Shown: positions 8,669 through 18,842, counted from the first letter of the stretch. The stretch is 64,000 nt of DNA from Belliella pelovolcani (GCF_900156785.1 NZ_FTOP01000004.1:186001-250000), one strand, 5' to 3'. The notes: generated by a model from the letters alone, not told the origin. Numbers and translations are program-made.

Positions 8669-10242
8669 ACAATTACAAATGTGATGATCAATAAAAACAC
8701 AGATAGTATTCTATAATTTTTATACCAAGGCAAACTACTAATAGCTGCTGTTTCATCTGTATAAATGCTATTTTTCCATGTATAATCCGCAATCTGCGCA
8801 TCTGATGGCATAGGACCTCTTAGACTTACAAACACATAAATGACAGAGCATATCAAAAATAATAATGGTGCCGTGTGCAAAAAGTGCCATTGACTTATTC
8901 CAGCATCTGGTAAACTGACTTTAATCACGATCAAAATAGCTGCTATCACAAAACCAGTTATTAAGGAATAGAATGCCCCGTTTGCATTTCCTTTTTTCCA
9001 AAACATTCCCCAAATAAACACAACCACTACAGGTGGCGCTATCAATCCTACAACCATCTGTAAATACTTGAAAAGAGAATCGAATTTCTCTATCTGTGGT
9101 GTCCAGGCTGCCGCCAAGAGCACCAATATCACTGTGGCGAATTGTCCAACTCTTACTAATTGCTTACTGCTAAGCCCTGGCTTAAGATTTTTTACAAAAT
9201 CCATGGTAATCAAGGTAGAAGCGGAGTTCAATGTTGCTGAAATACTGGATGACATCGCTGCGAGTAGTCCCGCCATCAGTAACCCGATCAATCCTGCGGG
9301 TAACAACTCAAAGACTAATGTAGGAAATACTGTATCTGGATTTTCTAAATCAGGAAATATTACCCTAGCCATAGTTCCAGGTAATACCATAAAGAATAAT
9401 ACTGGTAGCTTCAATAAGCCTGCAAATAAAGCACCCCATCGGCCATGATTCAAGTCTTTGGCTGTCAATACTCGCTGCACCATAAACTGATTATTTGCCC
9501 AGAAATAAAATCCGAGTAAAGGGACACCGAAAATCAAACCAGTCCATGGTACGGAAGGATCATCCATGGGTCTGATCAAACTCACCATATCTGCTGGTGT
9601 GACTGCCATGACATTTTCCCATCCCCCCACAGCCTGATAGGTCATATAAGTTAAGATCAATGAGCCAATCAATAGTAATATGGCCTGAATGACTTCAGTA
9701 TGAACTACCGAAGACAAGCCACCTGGAATCGTATAAGCAGCCGCAGCAAAAGCCAAAACCAATATAATCACTGTCATACTGATGTCTGGAAATACCAATT
9801 TTAGAATCAAACTTCCAGCATATAGCCCAGCCGCTGTTTCTATCAAGACATTGCCAATCAATGTAATGAATGAAAAATAGTATCTACTTCTTCTGTCATA
9901 TCTTCTTTCTAAAAATTCGGGCATGGTAAAAACACCAGACCTCAAATAAAATGGTAAAAAGAAAATACTGAAAAAGACCAAAATGACAGCCGCCATCCAT
10001 TCATAATTGTATACAGAAATTCCAGTGCTATAGGCATCTCCTGCGAGACCGATTAAGGTGGTACTAGAAATATTTGCAGCAAACAAAGATATACCGACAA
10101 TAGGCCATGTCATACTTCTACCTGCGAGAAAGTACTCTTCTGAGTTCTGGCGCTTAGAATGATAAAGCCCATAAAAGATCATTCCGATCAAATAGACGGC
10201 CATGATGACCAGGTCAATATTACTTATCAAATCTAAATTCAT
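8653..10242 (-). CDS. Sodium:solute symporter (SSS/SGLT-like sugar transporter)
   Basis: This integral membrane protein of about 529 residues has 13-14 predicted hydrophobic segments. Family landmarks are EYFLAGRSMTWPIVGISLFAANISS near the N-terminus, FYLRSGVFTMPEFLERRYD, and AAMSSSISATLNSASTLITMDF in the middle. It imports a sugar or related solute with Na+ across the inner membrane. I choose the ATG at 10242, which places MNLDLISNIDLVIMAVYLIG as the first membrane segment. The frame is open to 10302, but the extra 20 residues look non-conserved. It is the first gene of the sugar operon, divergent from lacI. Confidence 0.88.
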   Translation of the reverse strand: MNLDLISNIDLVIMAVYLIGMIFYGLYHSKRQNSEEYFLAGRSMTWPIVGISLFAANISSTTLIGLAGDAYSTGISVYNYEWMAAVILVFFSIFFLPFYLRSGVFTMPEFLERRYDRRSRYYFSFITLIGNVLIETAAGLYAGSLILKLVFPDISMTVIILVLAFAAAAYTIPGGLSSVVHTEVIQAILLLIGSLILTYMTYQAVGGWENVMAVTPADMVSLIRPMDDPSVPWTGLIFGVPLLGFYFWANNQFMVQRVLTAKDLNHGRWGALFAGLLKLPVLFFMVLPGTMARVIFPDLENPDTVFPTLVFELLPAGLIGLLMAGLLAAMSSSISATLNSASTLITMDFVKNLKPGLSSKQLVRVGQFATVILVLLAAAWTPQIEKFDSLFKYLQMVVGLIAPPVVVVFIWGMFWKKGNANGAFYSLITGFVIAAILIVIKVSLPDAGISQWHFLHTAPLLFLICSVIYVFVSLRGPMPSDAQIADYTWKNSIYTDETAAISSLPWYKNYRILSVFLLIITFVIVWIFR

Positions 10243-10365
10243 AAGGTAAATTGGTGGGTTTATTGATGAACTCTTTAATGAATTTCCAAGATTTCCTATC
10301 AAACAGAATTATTTGACTTTGAAAAGTAAGAGAAAAATATTTTCTACTGCAAGAGTCAAATTATC

Positions 10366-10377
10366 GCAACCGTTTGC
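10366..10377. promoter_or_regulatory. LacI-type operator
   Basis: GCAACCGTTTGC is a near-perfect palindrome with a central CG, the classic form of LacI/GalR-family operators. It sits in the 238-bp divergent region between the symporter operon and the LacI gene, so it may serve both. It is the expected target of the adjacent LacI regulator. Confidence 0.7.
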
Positions 10378-10443
10378 ACAATCCATTGCGAATTGTTTAT
10401 TTAGAATAAATATCAATAATATTTAAGCTATTGGATGGAAGTG

Positions 10444-10451
10444 TAGATTTG
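10444..10451 (+). promoter_or_regulatory. -7 promoter element of the LacI gene
   Basis: TAGATTTG matches TAnnTTTG exactly and lies about 30 nt before the LacI start codon. I saw no matching -33 TTTG at the right distance. Confidence 0.4.
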
Positions 10452-10480
10452 CATAATATTAATTTTTATAGCCAAGCAAA

Positions 10481-11506
10481 ATGACCGATAAAAAGAAGCT
10501 TACTTTAAAAGATATTGGAAAAGCGCTCAATCTTTCTGTATCCACAGTTTCTAGAGCTTTGAAAGCACATCCTGATATTGCACAAGAAACCATCGATCTT
10601 GTCAAAAAATATGCTGAAGAGCATCATTACGTGCCTAATTTGCTAGCGATCAATTTTAGAAAAAATAGAACTTTCAATATCGGATTGATTGTACCCGAAT
10701 TAGTCCATCATTTTTTCTCCACAGTTATCAGTGGTGCGATTTCGGAAGCCAATAAGCAAGGGTACAACATACTCGTGTCTCAATCAAATGATATCTTGAA
10801 AGATGAAGAGAAAGCGAGTCGTGCCATGCTCAATAGTAGTGTAGATGGTCTTTTGATTTCCATTTCCAATGAAACCACAGTAGGTGAGCATTTAAAAGAG
10901 TTTTTAGATGAAGGTAAAGCTGTCGTACAATTTGATAAAGTCACTGAGCAGTTACCAACCCCAATGGTGATTGTAGATGATTTTGATGGTGCATATAATG
11001 CTGTGAGTCACCTTATAGAACAAGGCTATCAAAGAATCGCACATATACGGGGTAGAATAGATGTCAAAAATGCCTGTGATAGGTATGAAGGTTATATCAA
11101 GGCACTAGAAGATGCTAGTCTACCAATACTAGATCATTTAATCAAACCTTGCATAGCCATTACGGAGGAAGAGGGTTATCAATTTACCAAGGAAATGATG
11201 GAAGGAAAAAATCCTCCTGATGCTATTTTCTGTATCACTGATGTGGTAGCTTTTGGGGCAATGAAATATCTCAAAGAGAAGGGGATTGCAATACCGGAAG
11301 AAGTCGGGCTAGTTGGTTTTAGCAACTGGATGGTATCAAGGGTCATGAGTCCACAATTAACCACTGTCAATCAGCATGGTTTTCAGATGGGGGTAGAGGC
11401 TGCAAAATTATTACTCGATATGATCAAAAACCAAGATATTGCCTATCAAGAAACTAAAATACTTAAGACTGAATTGATAGTAAGAGCATCTTCACAGAAG
11501 AAATGA
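10481..11506 (+). CDS. LacI family transcriptional regulator
   Basis: This 341-residue protein has an N-terminal LacI helix-turn-helix (LKDIGKALNLSVSTVSRAL, about 9-27) with hinge residues near 50 (YVPNLLAINFRKN). A periplasmic-binding-protein-like sugar domain follows from about 62 (NIGLIVPELVHHFFS) and ends ELIVRASS. It is divergent from the symporter, hydrolase and kinase operon and probably represses or activates it in response to the imported sugar or its phosphate. A GCAACC-GTTTGC operator lies in the shared promoter region. Confidence 0.92.
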   Translation: MTDKKKLTLKDIGKALNLSVSTVSRALKAHPDIAQETIDLVKKYAEEHHYVPNLLAINFRKNRTFNIGLIVPELVHHFFSTVISGAISEANKQGYNILVSQSNDILKDEEKASRAMLNSSVDGLLISISNETTVGEHLKEFLDEGKAVVQFDKVTEQLPTPMVIVDDFDGAYNAVSHLIEQGYQRIAHIRGRIDVKNACDRYEGYIKALEDASLPILDHLIKPCIAITEEEGYQFTKEMMEGKNPPDAIFCITDVVAFGAMKYLKEKGIAIPEEVGLVGFSNWMVSRVMSPQLTTVNQHGFQMGVEAAKLLLDMIKNQDIAYQETKILKTELIVRASSQKK

Positions 11507-11558
11507 TTAGCCTTAATCTTCAGTCAGAATTGATTTTCAATAATTTATGATTTTTTCC

Positions 11559-11588
11559 TTTTGCCTTATTAAGGAAATGTTAACTTTG
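11559..11588 (+). promoter_or_regulatory. Bacteroidota promoter for the small membrane protein
   Basis: TTTTG at 11559-11563 and TAACTTTG at 11581-11588 match the -33 TTTG and -7 TAnnTTTG elements with 17 nt between them. This is slightly short of the usual 19-20. The ATG at 11608 follows 19 nt later. Confidence 0.5.
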
Positions 11589-11607
11589 TTATGCCCTAGT
11601 AACATTT

Positions 11608-11820
11608 ATGGAAACATTATTTTCACTCCTCATGCTGACAGCGATTTATGGTTTGACCATATTATCAGTTATCCCGGATAGATTTATCCGCAAGCTCAGC
11701 CATTCTATGTATCACAAGCAAGCTCCCGATTATAAAAAATTCTCACTTGGAGGTTCTATTTTCTTAAGCTTCCTAGTCGGTTATATTTTCGCGTCAGTCA
11801 TGGTGTATTTTATTATTTAG
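11608..11820 (+). CDS. Small two-helix membrane protein, unknown function
   Basis: This 70-residue protein has hydrophobic segments at about 3-22 and 49-69, separated by a basic loop (PDRFIRKLSHSMYHKQAPDYKK). I do not recognise a family. A good promoter lies just upstream, which supports a real gene. It stands alone between the LacI gene and a long intergenic region. Confidence 0.6.
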   Translation: METLFSLLMLTAIYGLTILSVIPDRFIRKLSHSMYHKQAPDYKKFSLGGSIFLSFLVGYIFASVMVYFII

Positions 11821-12284
11821 GCTTTTGTATAGAAGTTAAGGTTTTAAGTATAACCGATTTCACACCAGTAACCATTTTTTTATTAGGTATATACCTTAAA
11901 TTCGGCCGTTGGCGACTGTCAACCGTCGTCAATCGACGATTATCCGCTTACTTACAAGTAGAACCTACATAATGGAACAAACCTGTGGTTTATAGTAAAT
12001 ATCAATGAATATCCAATATCTATGAGTATCGGATTTATATAGACCCTTATTTATATTGGTTAGTTGTATAATTGCGGATATACATGTAAGTTTTTATTCA
12101 ATTTCTAAGATCTTGTGATTATTCCAAATAAACATATTTTGTGAATTGATGACTATTCAAAATATTGTAAGCAAGAACCATCTTTAAGCTATCATATTCC
12201 GCAATCCTGGAAACATTTATTTGCAAAAAATCCAATTATTCCTAACTTACGTTTCCATTAAATGAATTTTTTGTGAACTACAAT
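11821..12284. other. Long intergenic region upstream of the branching enzyme gene
   Basis: No coding potential is visible in about 460 bp. It holds a 12-bp palindrome, AGGTATATACCT, at 11885-11896. A GC-richer stretch with 7-bp periodicity follows at 11914-11941. The rest is very AT-rich and probably includes the promoter of the branching enzyme gene, but no clear TAnnTTTG was found. Confidence 0.4.
11914..11941. repeat. Degenerate heptad-periodic intergenic repeat
   Basis: Four 7-mers can be laid end to end here: GACTGTC, AACCGTC, GTCAATC and GACGATT. The stretch is GC-richer than its surroundings. Similar 7-bp periodicity with other unit sequences occurs near 43360, 46327 and 54058. Confidence 0.35.
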
Positions 12285-14285
12285 ATGACTCTTCCAATTG
12301 TAAAAGACGAACCATGGCTAGAGGACTATGCCAAGGATATTTATAATCGATACGAAAGATTTACTAACGCACTGAGGGAAATCGAAAATGAAGCAGGTAG
12401 TATTCTTGAATTTGCTAGAGCACACGAGTACTATGGTATTCATTTTGAAAAATTGAGAAATGGTTGGGTCTACAGAGAATGGGCGCCAAAAGCAGGCGCA
12501 CTTTACTTGATGGGAGATTTTAATCAATGGGATCGATCTAGTCATCCATTGAAAAGAAACCATAGAGGTGATTGGGAAATCTTTCTACCTTATAGTACCT
12601 ACAAAGACCGCTTTTTACATGGAAGTAAAGTAAAAGTACATGTTGTAGCAGAAAACGGCGCATTGGATAGGATTCCAGCTTACATTCTGCGAGTAGTACA
12701 AGACGAACAAACACATGATTTTGCAGGACAATTATGGTTTGATCAAGACTATCCTTGGACAGATCAGCATTTCACAAGTCATCAACACAAAAAGCAACCA
12801 CTCATCTATGAATGCCACGTGGGTATGGCTTTGGAAAAAGCAGGCGTCGGAACTTATCTAGAGTTTGCAGATCAAATTCTACCTCATATCAAAGCATCTG
12901 GATACAATACCATTCAAATGATGGCCGTCATGGAGCATCCGTATTATGGATCCTTTGGATATCATGTTTCCAATTTTTTTGCTGCTAGCAGTAGATTTGG
13001 GACTCCCGAAGAATTGAAATACTTAATCAATAAAGCCCATGATATGGGCTTGGCCGTTATCATGGATATTGTGCATTCACATGCCGTAAAAAACATCAAT
13101 GAGGGTCTCAATGAATTTGACGGTTCATCCCATCAATATTTCCATCCAGAGCCTAGAGGGTATCATAAAGGCTGGGATTCTAAGTTATTTGATTATGGAA
13201 AATGGGAAGTGAAGCAATTTCTGCTTTCTAATATCCGATTTTGGTTGGAAGAATATCATTTTGATGGTTTTAGGTTTGATGGGGTCACTTCGATACTCTA
13301 CCTACATCATGGTCATACAGACTTTGATCATATTGATAAGTATTTCAATGACGGCGTAGATTATGATGCAGTAATTTATTTACAATTAGCCAATAAGCTG
13401 ATACATGCATTTGGAGCTGATAAAATCAGTATTGCAGAAGAAGTAAGTGGCATGCCCGGGATGTGTAGAACCATAGAAGACGGCGGTTTAGGTTTCGATT
13501 TTAGATTGGCCATGGGAATTCCTGACTACTGGATCAAGACACTTAAGCATAAACCTGACGAACATTGGGATATGTTTGAGTTGTGGCACGAGTTGAGCAA
13601 TAGGCCACAAAAAGAAAGGACCATAGCTTATGCAGAATCACATGATCAGGCACTAGTAGGGGATAAGTCACTGGCTTTTTGGCTGATGGACAAGGAAATG
13701 TACTTCAGCATGGGGATAGCCCAAGAAAACCTAGTAGTGGATAGAGGAATTGCACTGCATAAAATGATTCGGTTGATTACTGTAGCATTAGGAGGTGAGG
13801 GATATTTGAATTTCATTGGTAATGAATTTGGTCATCCCGAGTGGGTAGACTTCCCTAGAGAAGGTAATGAATGGAGTTATCAGTATGCCAGGAGACAATG
13901 GTCTTTGATGCATAATTCTGAGTTGAAGTATCAATACTTGGCTAATTGGGACAAGGCAATGCTAGCTATTATCAATCAGTATCAAGTCTGTAATAGTCCA
14001 CATGCCATACAGCGATATGTCGATGCAGAAAAGAAAATCTTAATTTTCGAAAGAGCAGACCTGATTTTTATATTTAATTTCAACCCCAGCGAATCATATT
14101 TTGGCTATGAAGTACCCGTTGCACAATCAGGTTCTTTTGAAATCATTCTGAATTCTGATGATAATAAATTTGGAGGTTTTGAAAGAATTGACAAACAGTT
14201 GAATTATACTGCTACCCAAGAAAATTGTTTATTAATGTACTTACCAAGTAGGGTAGGAATTATTTTAAAAAAAGTAAAATCTTAA
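12285..14285 (+). CDS. 1,4-alpha-glucan branching enzyme, eukaryotic-type (GH13_8)
   Basis: This enzyme of about 666 residues forms alpha-1,6 branches in glycogen. An N-terminal CBM48-like domain (YREWAPKAGALYLMGDFNQW) precedes a GH13 barrel with DIVHSHA (Asp261), DGFRFDGVTSILY (nucleophile Asp332), AEEVSGMP (acid/base Glu385) and AESHDQALVGDK. The sequence also has FIGNEFGHPEW and YARRQW. These motifs match the eukaryotic/GH13_8 branch rather than classical bacterial GlgB. I start at the ATG at 12285; an in-frame GTG at 12273 is possible. No other glycogen gene is nearby. Confidence 0.88.
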   Translation: MTLPIVKDEPWLEDYAKDIYNRYERFTNALREIENEAGSILEFARAHEYYGIHFEKLRNGWVYREWAPKAGALYLMGDFNQWDRSSHPLKRNHRGDWEIFLPYSTYKDRFLHGSKVKVHVVAENGALDRIPAYILRVVQDEQTHDFAGQLWFDQDYPWTDQHFTSHQHKKQPLIYECHVGMALEKAGVGTYLEFADQILPHIKASGYNTIQMMAVMEHPYYGSFGYHVSNFFAASSRFGTPEELKYLINKAHDMGLAVIMDIVHSHAVKNINEGLNEFDGSSHQYFHPEPRGYHKGWDSKLFDYGKWEVKQFLLSNIRFWLEEYHFDGFRFDGVTSILYLHHGHTDFDHIDKYFNDGVDYDAVIYLQLANKLIHAFGADKISIAEEVSGMPGMCRTIEDGGLGFDFRLAMGIPDYWIKTLKHKPDEHWDMFELWHELSNRPQKERTIAYAESHDQALVGDKSLAFWLMDKEMYFSMGIAQENLVVDRGIALHKMIRLITVALGGEGYLNFIGNEFGHPEWVDFPREGNEWSYQYARRQWSLMHNSELKYQYLANWDKAMLAIINQYQVCNSPHAIQRYVDAEKKILIFERADLIFIFNFNPSESYFGYEVPVAQSGSFEIILNSDDNKFGGFERIDKQLNYTATQENCLLMYLPSRVGIILKKVKS

Positions 14286-14477
14286 ATATTTGAAATTTTT
14301 ATACTTTTTTTCAAAGAATAAAACAATTTTCAAGGTAGAATAATTAATTTTTGTAAAAATTTTAAACACATTGATTTTATTTCGGCATTTATCATTAGAG
14401 ATATTTTATCTACTTAAATTTTTTAATTCACAATAAGAACTATATTTACTATAGATAAATTTTAAATCCTATAACTT

Positions 14478-17447
14478 ATGAGAAAAGCTTACAAACTCAC
14501 GGCTGTACTCGCATTACTCTTCCTTTCAGTAGGGTGGTCTTATGCGCAGTATACTGTCACGGGAATTGTGACAGATGCCCGAACAGGAGAACCCCTGATT
14601 GGGGCTAATGTATTAATTAGGAATACCACGACAGGTACTGTAGCCAACCTAGACGGAAGGTTCACATTGAATGTACCTGGCAATAATGAAGTGGTATTGG
14701 TAATTTCATCGTTGGGCTATTTAAGCCAGAATTTCACTGTAAGTCAATCTAACAACAACTTACAAGTAGCGCTAAGGGAAGATGCTACCAACTTAGAGGA
14801 GGTTGTAGTGACTGGTTTGGCTTCATCTGTGAAGCGGTCTAATCTAGCCAATGCTGTTTCCTCTGTTTCCTCCAGGGAACTGACAGGCACAACAACGATT
14901 CAAACTACAGATGGCGCACTTTACGGCAAAATTGCCGGTGCAACGATCAGGTCAAATGGTGGTGCACCAGGAGGTGGACTTTCTATCCAATTGAGAGGTA
15001 TTTCATCCCTATCAGGAGCTTCACAACCATTGATTATTTTGGATGGTGTATATATCAATAACTCCTTCCAAAGAACTGGTAGAGCAGCTGTTACAGGAGC
15101 GGGGGCATCAAATCAAGATGATGGTTCCAATAGACTTGCCGACTTAAACCCAGCGGATATCGAAACTATAGAAGTATTAAAAGGACCTTCGGCAGCTGCG
15201 ATATATGGTACAAGAGCGAATGCTGGGGTTATTATCATCACCACTAAAAGAGGAGCTGAAGGCAAAACAAAAGTTTCCTTAGCTCAAGATATTGGATTTG
15301 CTCAACCTTTAAGATTGTTGGGTGTCGATGATTGGAGTGAGGAGAAAATTAATTTCTTCTTCCCAGAAGCCAATAATAGAAGACAAATAGAGCTTCAAAG
15401 ATTCAGAGAAGGAAATAGAATTGATTATGAAGACTATTTCTACAACAATACTGCTTTATTAAGCAATACTAGGTTGACAGTCACAGGTGGAAATGAAAAA
15501 ACCAAATTCTTTGTTTCGGGAAATATTACATCTGAAGACGGTACCGTGAGAAGAACTGGTTTTGACCGTTATTCTATTCGTGCTAATATTGACCACAAAA
15601 TATCCAATAGCATCAGATTAGGTGTATCTTCCAATTATATTCAATCTAACACAGATAGGGGATTTACAGGTAACCAAAATAATACAGGTGCTAGTATTGG
15701 GTATACCATAGCATATGTACCGAATTATTTTGACTTAAGGCCAGTTAATGGAATTTATCCTGACAACCCATATTTCAATGATAACCCTGCGGCTATTACT
15801 GATAATGCAATCAATAATTCAGAAGTGAATAGATTCGTTCAATCTTTTACTCTAGATATAGATTTATTAAAAACAAATAATAGCTTTTTAAAAGCCAATA
15901 TTGCTGGTGGTTTGGATTTTTTACAAAACTCAACAATGATCTACCTACCTGAATTTCTACAATCTCAGAGAGCTTCTGCCAATCCAGGTGATTTATTGAT
16001 TGGAAAGCAAGAAAGCTTTAATTCTAATTTTCAAGCTGCTTTGGTATATAATTGGAATTTAGGTCAAGTAAACATGAACTCCCAAGCGGGTTTAGTAAGG
16101 TTAGACTTCAAAAATTCTTCATTATTCAACAGAGGTAGAGGTCTTGTTCCTGGACAAACCAATTTAAGGCAAGCTGCTGTTCAGGAAATTAATGAAAACT
16201 TTAATTCAGAAATTCAAGAGGCGGGGGTATTTTTACAACAGGAAGCAAACTGGGAGGATAAAGTCATCGGTACTGTTGGTGTAAGATGGGATAAATCAAC
16301 GCTTAATGGTAACGCTAATCAATTCTACGCTTTCCCTAGAGCATCTTTAGCTGTAAACATAGCTAATTTTGACTTCTTTAACTCTACGGTAGTTAACCAA
16401 TTGAAGCCAAGAATCGCTTATGGGGAAACAGCAGGGCCAGTAGCATTTGGTAATATTTACACACCATTGATTGGAGCTAATATTGGAGGTCTTTTGGGAT
16501 CAGTAGTTTCTTCACAAGTAGGAAACGAAAGAATTTTCCCAGAAACTGCAACGGAACTAGAGTTTGGTGTTGATGCTGGATTATTTAATAACAGACTTGG
16601 TATTGAAGCTACTTATTATATCAAAAACACACAAAACAATATCCAAAACCTTAACCTTTCTCCAGCCGCTGGTGTAAATACCACACCAAGTAATGAAGCT
16701 GAACTTCAAAATAAGGGTATAGAATTGGGTATATCTGGTACAATCGTGGATAAGTCTGATTTCAGATGGTTTTCTAGAGTTTTATATTGGAGAAACAGAG
16801 TCAACTTGACAAGATTAGGAATTCCAACATATACTGCGGGTGCCTTTGGTTCAGGGTTGGGAACCTTCCTTTATGCCCAAGGCTTTCCACCAACAACTAT
16901 CGTAGGAACACCTGCCGACCCAAATGTGCCTGGTGGTTTTACTATTTGGGGTGATGCACAGCCTGATTTTAATATGTCATTTTATAATACCATCAGTCTA
17001 AAAAAGAACCTGGAACTATCATTCCTTGTAGACTGGAGACAAGGTGGTGACAATATCAACCTGACTTCATTCCTAACAGACTCAGGAGGAACAACAAATG
17101 GCTGGTTTAATGATGACAATGGAGATGGCATTCCAAATGGAAGACAAAGACCACCTGCACCACATAATAATGCTGCAAGATGGGTACAAGATGCCTCTTT
17201 TGTGAAAGTAAGAGAAATAGGTTTGTATTATACCTTCCCTAGAACCCAAGTAGCAAATATGTTTGGCGGTGCATTAGAAAACATTAAAATCGGAGCTTCT
17301 GCAAATAATGTTTTCCTTTTCACTAAATATGAAGGATATGATCCAGAGACTTCTACCTTTGGAGCTCAGTCTGTTGCGAATAATGTGGACATTGCTCCAT
17401 ATCCAACGCCAAGAAGAATTTTCTTCCATATAACGCTCGATTTTTAA
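14478..17447 (+). CDS. SusC/RagA-type TonB-linked outer membrane receptor
   Basis: This 989-residue protein has a signal peptide (cleavage near residue 24, SYAQ). A carboxypeptidase-regulatory-like domain follows at about 27-105 (VTGIVTDARTGEPLIGANVL). The TonB box region (NLEEVVVTG), the plug (LSIQLRGISSLSGASQPLIILDG) and a large beta-barrel ending in a terminal aromatic strand (FFHITLDF) come next. It imports a glycan or peptide ligand across the outer membrane with its SusD partner, whose gene starts 18 nt downstream. No enzyme or dedicated regulator accompanies the pair, so the substrate is unknown. Confidence 0.92.
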   Translation: MRKAYKLTAVLALLFLSVGWSYAQYTVTGIVTDARTGEPLIGANVLIRNTTTGTVANLDGRFTLNVPGNNEVVLVISSLGYLSQNFTVSQSNNNLQVALREDATNLEEVVVTGLASSVKRSNLANAVSSVSSRELTGTTTIQTTDGALYGKIAGATIRSNGGAPGGGLSIQLRGISSLSGASQPLIILDGVYINNSFQRTGRAAVTGAGASNQDDGSNRLADLNPADIETIEVLKGPSAAAIYGTRANAGVIIITTKRGAEGKTKVSLAQDIGFAQPLRLLGVDDWSEEKINFFFPEANNRRQIELQRFREGNRIDYEDYFYNNTALLSNTRLTVTGGNEKTKFFVSGNITSEDGTVRRTGFDRYSIRANIDHKISNSIRLGVSSNYIQSNTDRGFTGNQNNTGASIGYTIAYVPNYFDLRPVNGIYPDNPYFNDNPAAITDNAINNSEVNRFVQSFTLDIDLLKTNNSFLKANIAGGLDFLQNSTMIYLPEFLQSQRASANPGDLLIGKQESFNSNFQAALVYNWNLGQVNMNSQAGLVRLDFKNSSLFNRGRGLVPGQTNLRQAAVQEINENFNSEIQEAGVFLQQEANWEDKVIGTVGVRWDKSTLNGNANQFYAFPRASLAVNIANFDFFNSTVVNQLKPRIAYGETAGPVAFGNIYTPLIGANIGGLLGSVVSSQVGNERIFPETATELEFGVDAGLFNNRLGIEATYYIKNTQNNIQNLNLSPAAGVNTTPSNEAELQNKGIELGISGTIVDKSDFRWFSRVLYWRNRVNLTRLGIPTYTAGAFGSGLGTFLYAQGFPPTTIVGTPADPNVPGGFTIWGDAQPDFNMSFYNTISLKKNLELSFLVDWRQGGDNINLTSFLTDSGGTTNGWFNDDNGDGIPNGRQRPPAPHNNAARWVQDASFVKVREIGLYYTFPRTQVANMFGGALENIKIGASANNVFLFTKYEGYDPETSTFGAQSVANNVDIAPYPTPRRIFFHITLDF

Positions 17448-17465
17448 TTCTAAAATTGACAAAAA

Positions 17466-18842
17466 ATGAAAAAATATAATTTATATATGACCCTAACGAT
17501 ACTTATCAGTATGAGTATTTGGGGATGTAATCCACTAAAACTGGATGAAATTGACGATCCGAACAACCCATCTGTGGGAAGTGTATCCAATAATGCATCT
17601 AGACAACAGATTCAATTTGTGTTGACAGGATTGGAGGCTAGACACCGCGGCTATGTCACCAATGTATCACAAGCATGGAACACATTTGGCAGAGAAATAT
17701 GGTACCTAAATGGTTCAGATCCAAGATTTCAAACTGACTGGCTCGGCCAAAATGGGAGGGTACCTGATAGATCTTATTTCGGATTTGGAAACACAGGTGG
17801 AGGTTCTTACGCAGCTCCTTACCAGGCAATCAATCAGGCGAATGTCTTGATTCGTGCGGCAAATAACACTACCTTTTTAAATGATTCTGAGAAGAGAGCT
17901 GTAGCAGGATTTGCAAAAATGATTCAAGGCTATCAATTCATGATACCGGCAAATTTTGTTTATAACAATGGAATCAGAATTGATGTAGAGGATCCCTTGA
18001 ATCCGGGGCCTTTTGTTCCATATGCACAAGCAATGGATCATGTAAGGAACATATTAGTTGAAGCAGATGCAGATTTTAATGCAGCAGGGACTGGAAATTT
18101 CCCATTAGCCCTTACATCAGGCTTTTCTGGATTCAATACAATTGCTGGATTAAGACAAGTAAATAATGCTATCCTGGCAAGGGCTAATGCATATCGACAG
18201 GACTGGCAAGGTGTTTTGACAGCACTTAATAGTTCGTTTATGAATTTGAATGGACCTTTAAATATAGGTCCTGCACACCCTTATGTAGGGCCACCTGATG
18301 CTTTTAATCCATTATTTTACGTTCCTAATGCACCAACTACTACTATTATTGTTGTTCACCCATCAGTTTTGGAAGATGCCTTACCTAATGATAATCGAAG
18401 AACTAAATTCTTCCAAAGAAATACTCCTGTAACTGTATCAACTGATGCAGGTGTCTTAACAGGAACACACCAAGATGCAAGATGGCCTTCAAATACCACA
18501 TCAATTCCATTTATCAAGAATGAAGAACTGATTTTATTGAAAGCTGAAGCACATGCTAACCTTGATCAATTTGCAGATGCAGTCGCCGCAATCAATATTA
18601 TCAGAAATGCTGCTGGAATTGGGCCATATACAGGTGCTACTTCTAGAGCAGCATTGATCGACGAAATTCTGTTTCAAAGAAGGTATTCTCTATGGGCAGA
18701 ACCATGGGGTCACCGTTGGATAGATGCTCGACGTTATGATAGGTTAAATCAAATTCCTACAAACTTTGATGGTGGAACAATCTTTACCCAATTCCCTCAT
18801 CCTCAGGCTGAATTGAGCTGGGATCAATACACAGGGAATTAA
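17466..18842 (+). CDS. SusD/RagB-type surface lipoprotein
   Basis: This 458-residue lipoprotein has Cys21 as the lipidation site (SMSIWGC). It has the family's helical repeats, including INQANVLIRAANN, KNEELILLKAEAHANL and AVAAINIIRNAAG, and a conserved C-terminal region (ILFQRRYSLWAEPWGHRWIDARR). It binds the ligand at the cell surface and hands it to the SusC receptor encoded just upstream. Confidence 0.9.
   Translation: MKKYNLYMTLTILISMSIWGCNPLKLDEIDDPNNPSVGSVSNNASRQQIQFVLTGLEARHRGYVTNVSQAWNTFGREIWYLNGSDPRFQTDWLGQNGRVPDRSYFGFGNTGGGSYAAPYQAINQANVLIRAANNTTFLNDSEKRAVAGFAKMIQGYQFMIPANFVYNNGIRIDVEDPLNPGPFVPYAQAMDHVRNILVEADADFNAAGTGNFPLALTSGFSGFNTIAGLRQVNNAILARANAYRQDWQGVLTALNSSFMNLNGPLNIGPAHPYVGPPDAFNPLFYVPNAPTTTIIVVHPSVLEDALPNDNRRTKFFQRNTPVTVSTDAGVLTGTHQDARWPSNTTSIPFIKNEELILLKAEAHANLDQFADAVAAINIIRNAAGIGPYTGATSRAALIDEILFQRRYSLWAEPWGHRWIDARRYDRLNQIPTNFDGGTIFTQFPHPQAELSWDQYTGN

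Noticed and set aside
9068-9448. Open frame of 126 codons on the plus strand inside the symporter gene
   Set aside because: It lies wholly antisense to the well-supported SSS symporter and its product resembles no protein family.
11885-11896. Palindrome AGGTATATACCT as a regulator site
   Set aside because: It is an isolated AT-rich palindrome with no second copy at another promoter in the window; too weak to assign.
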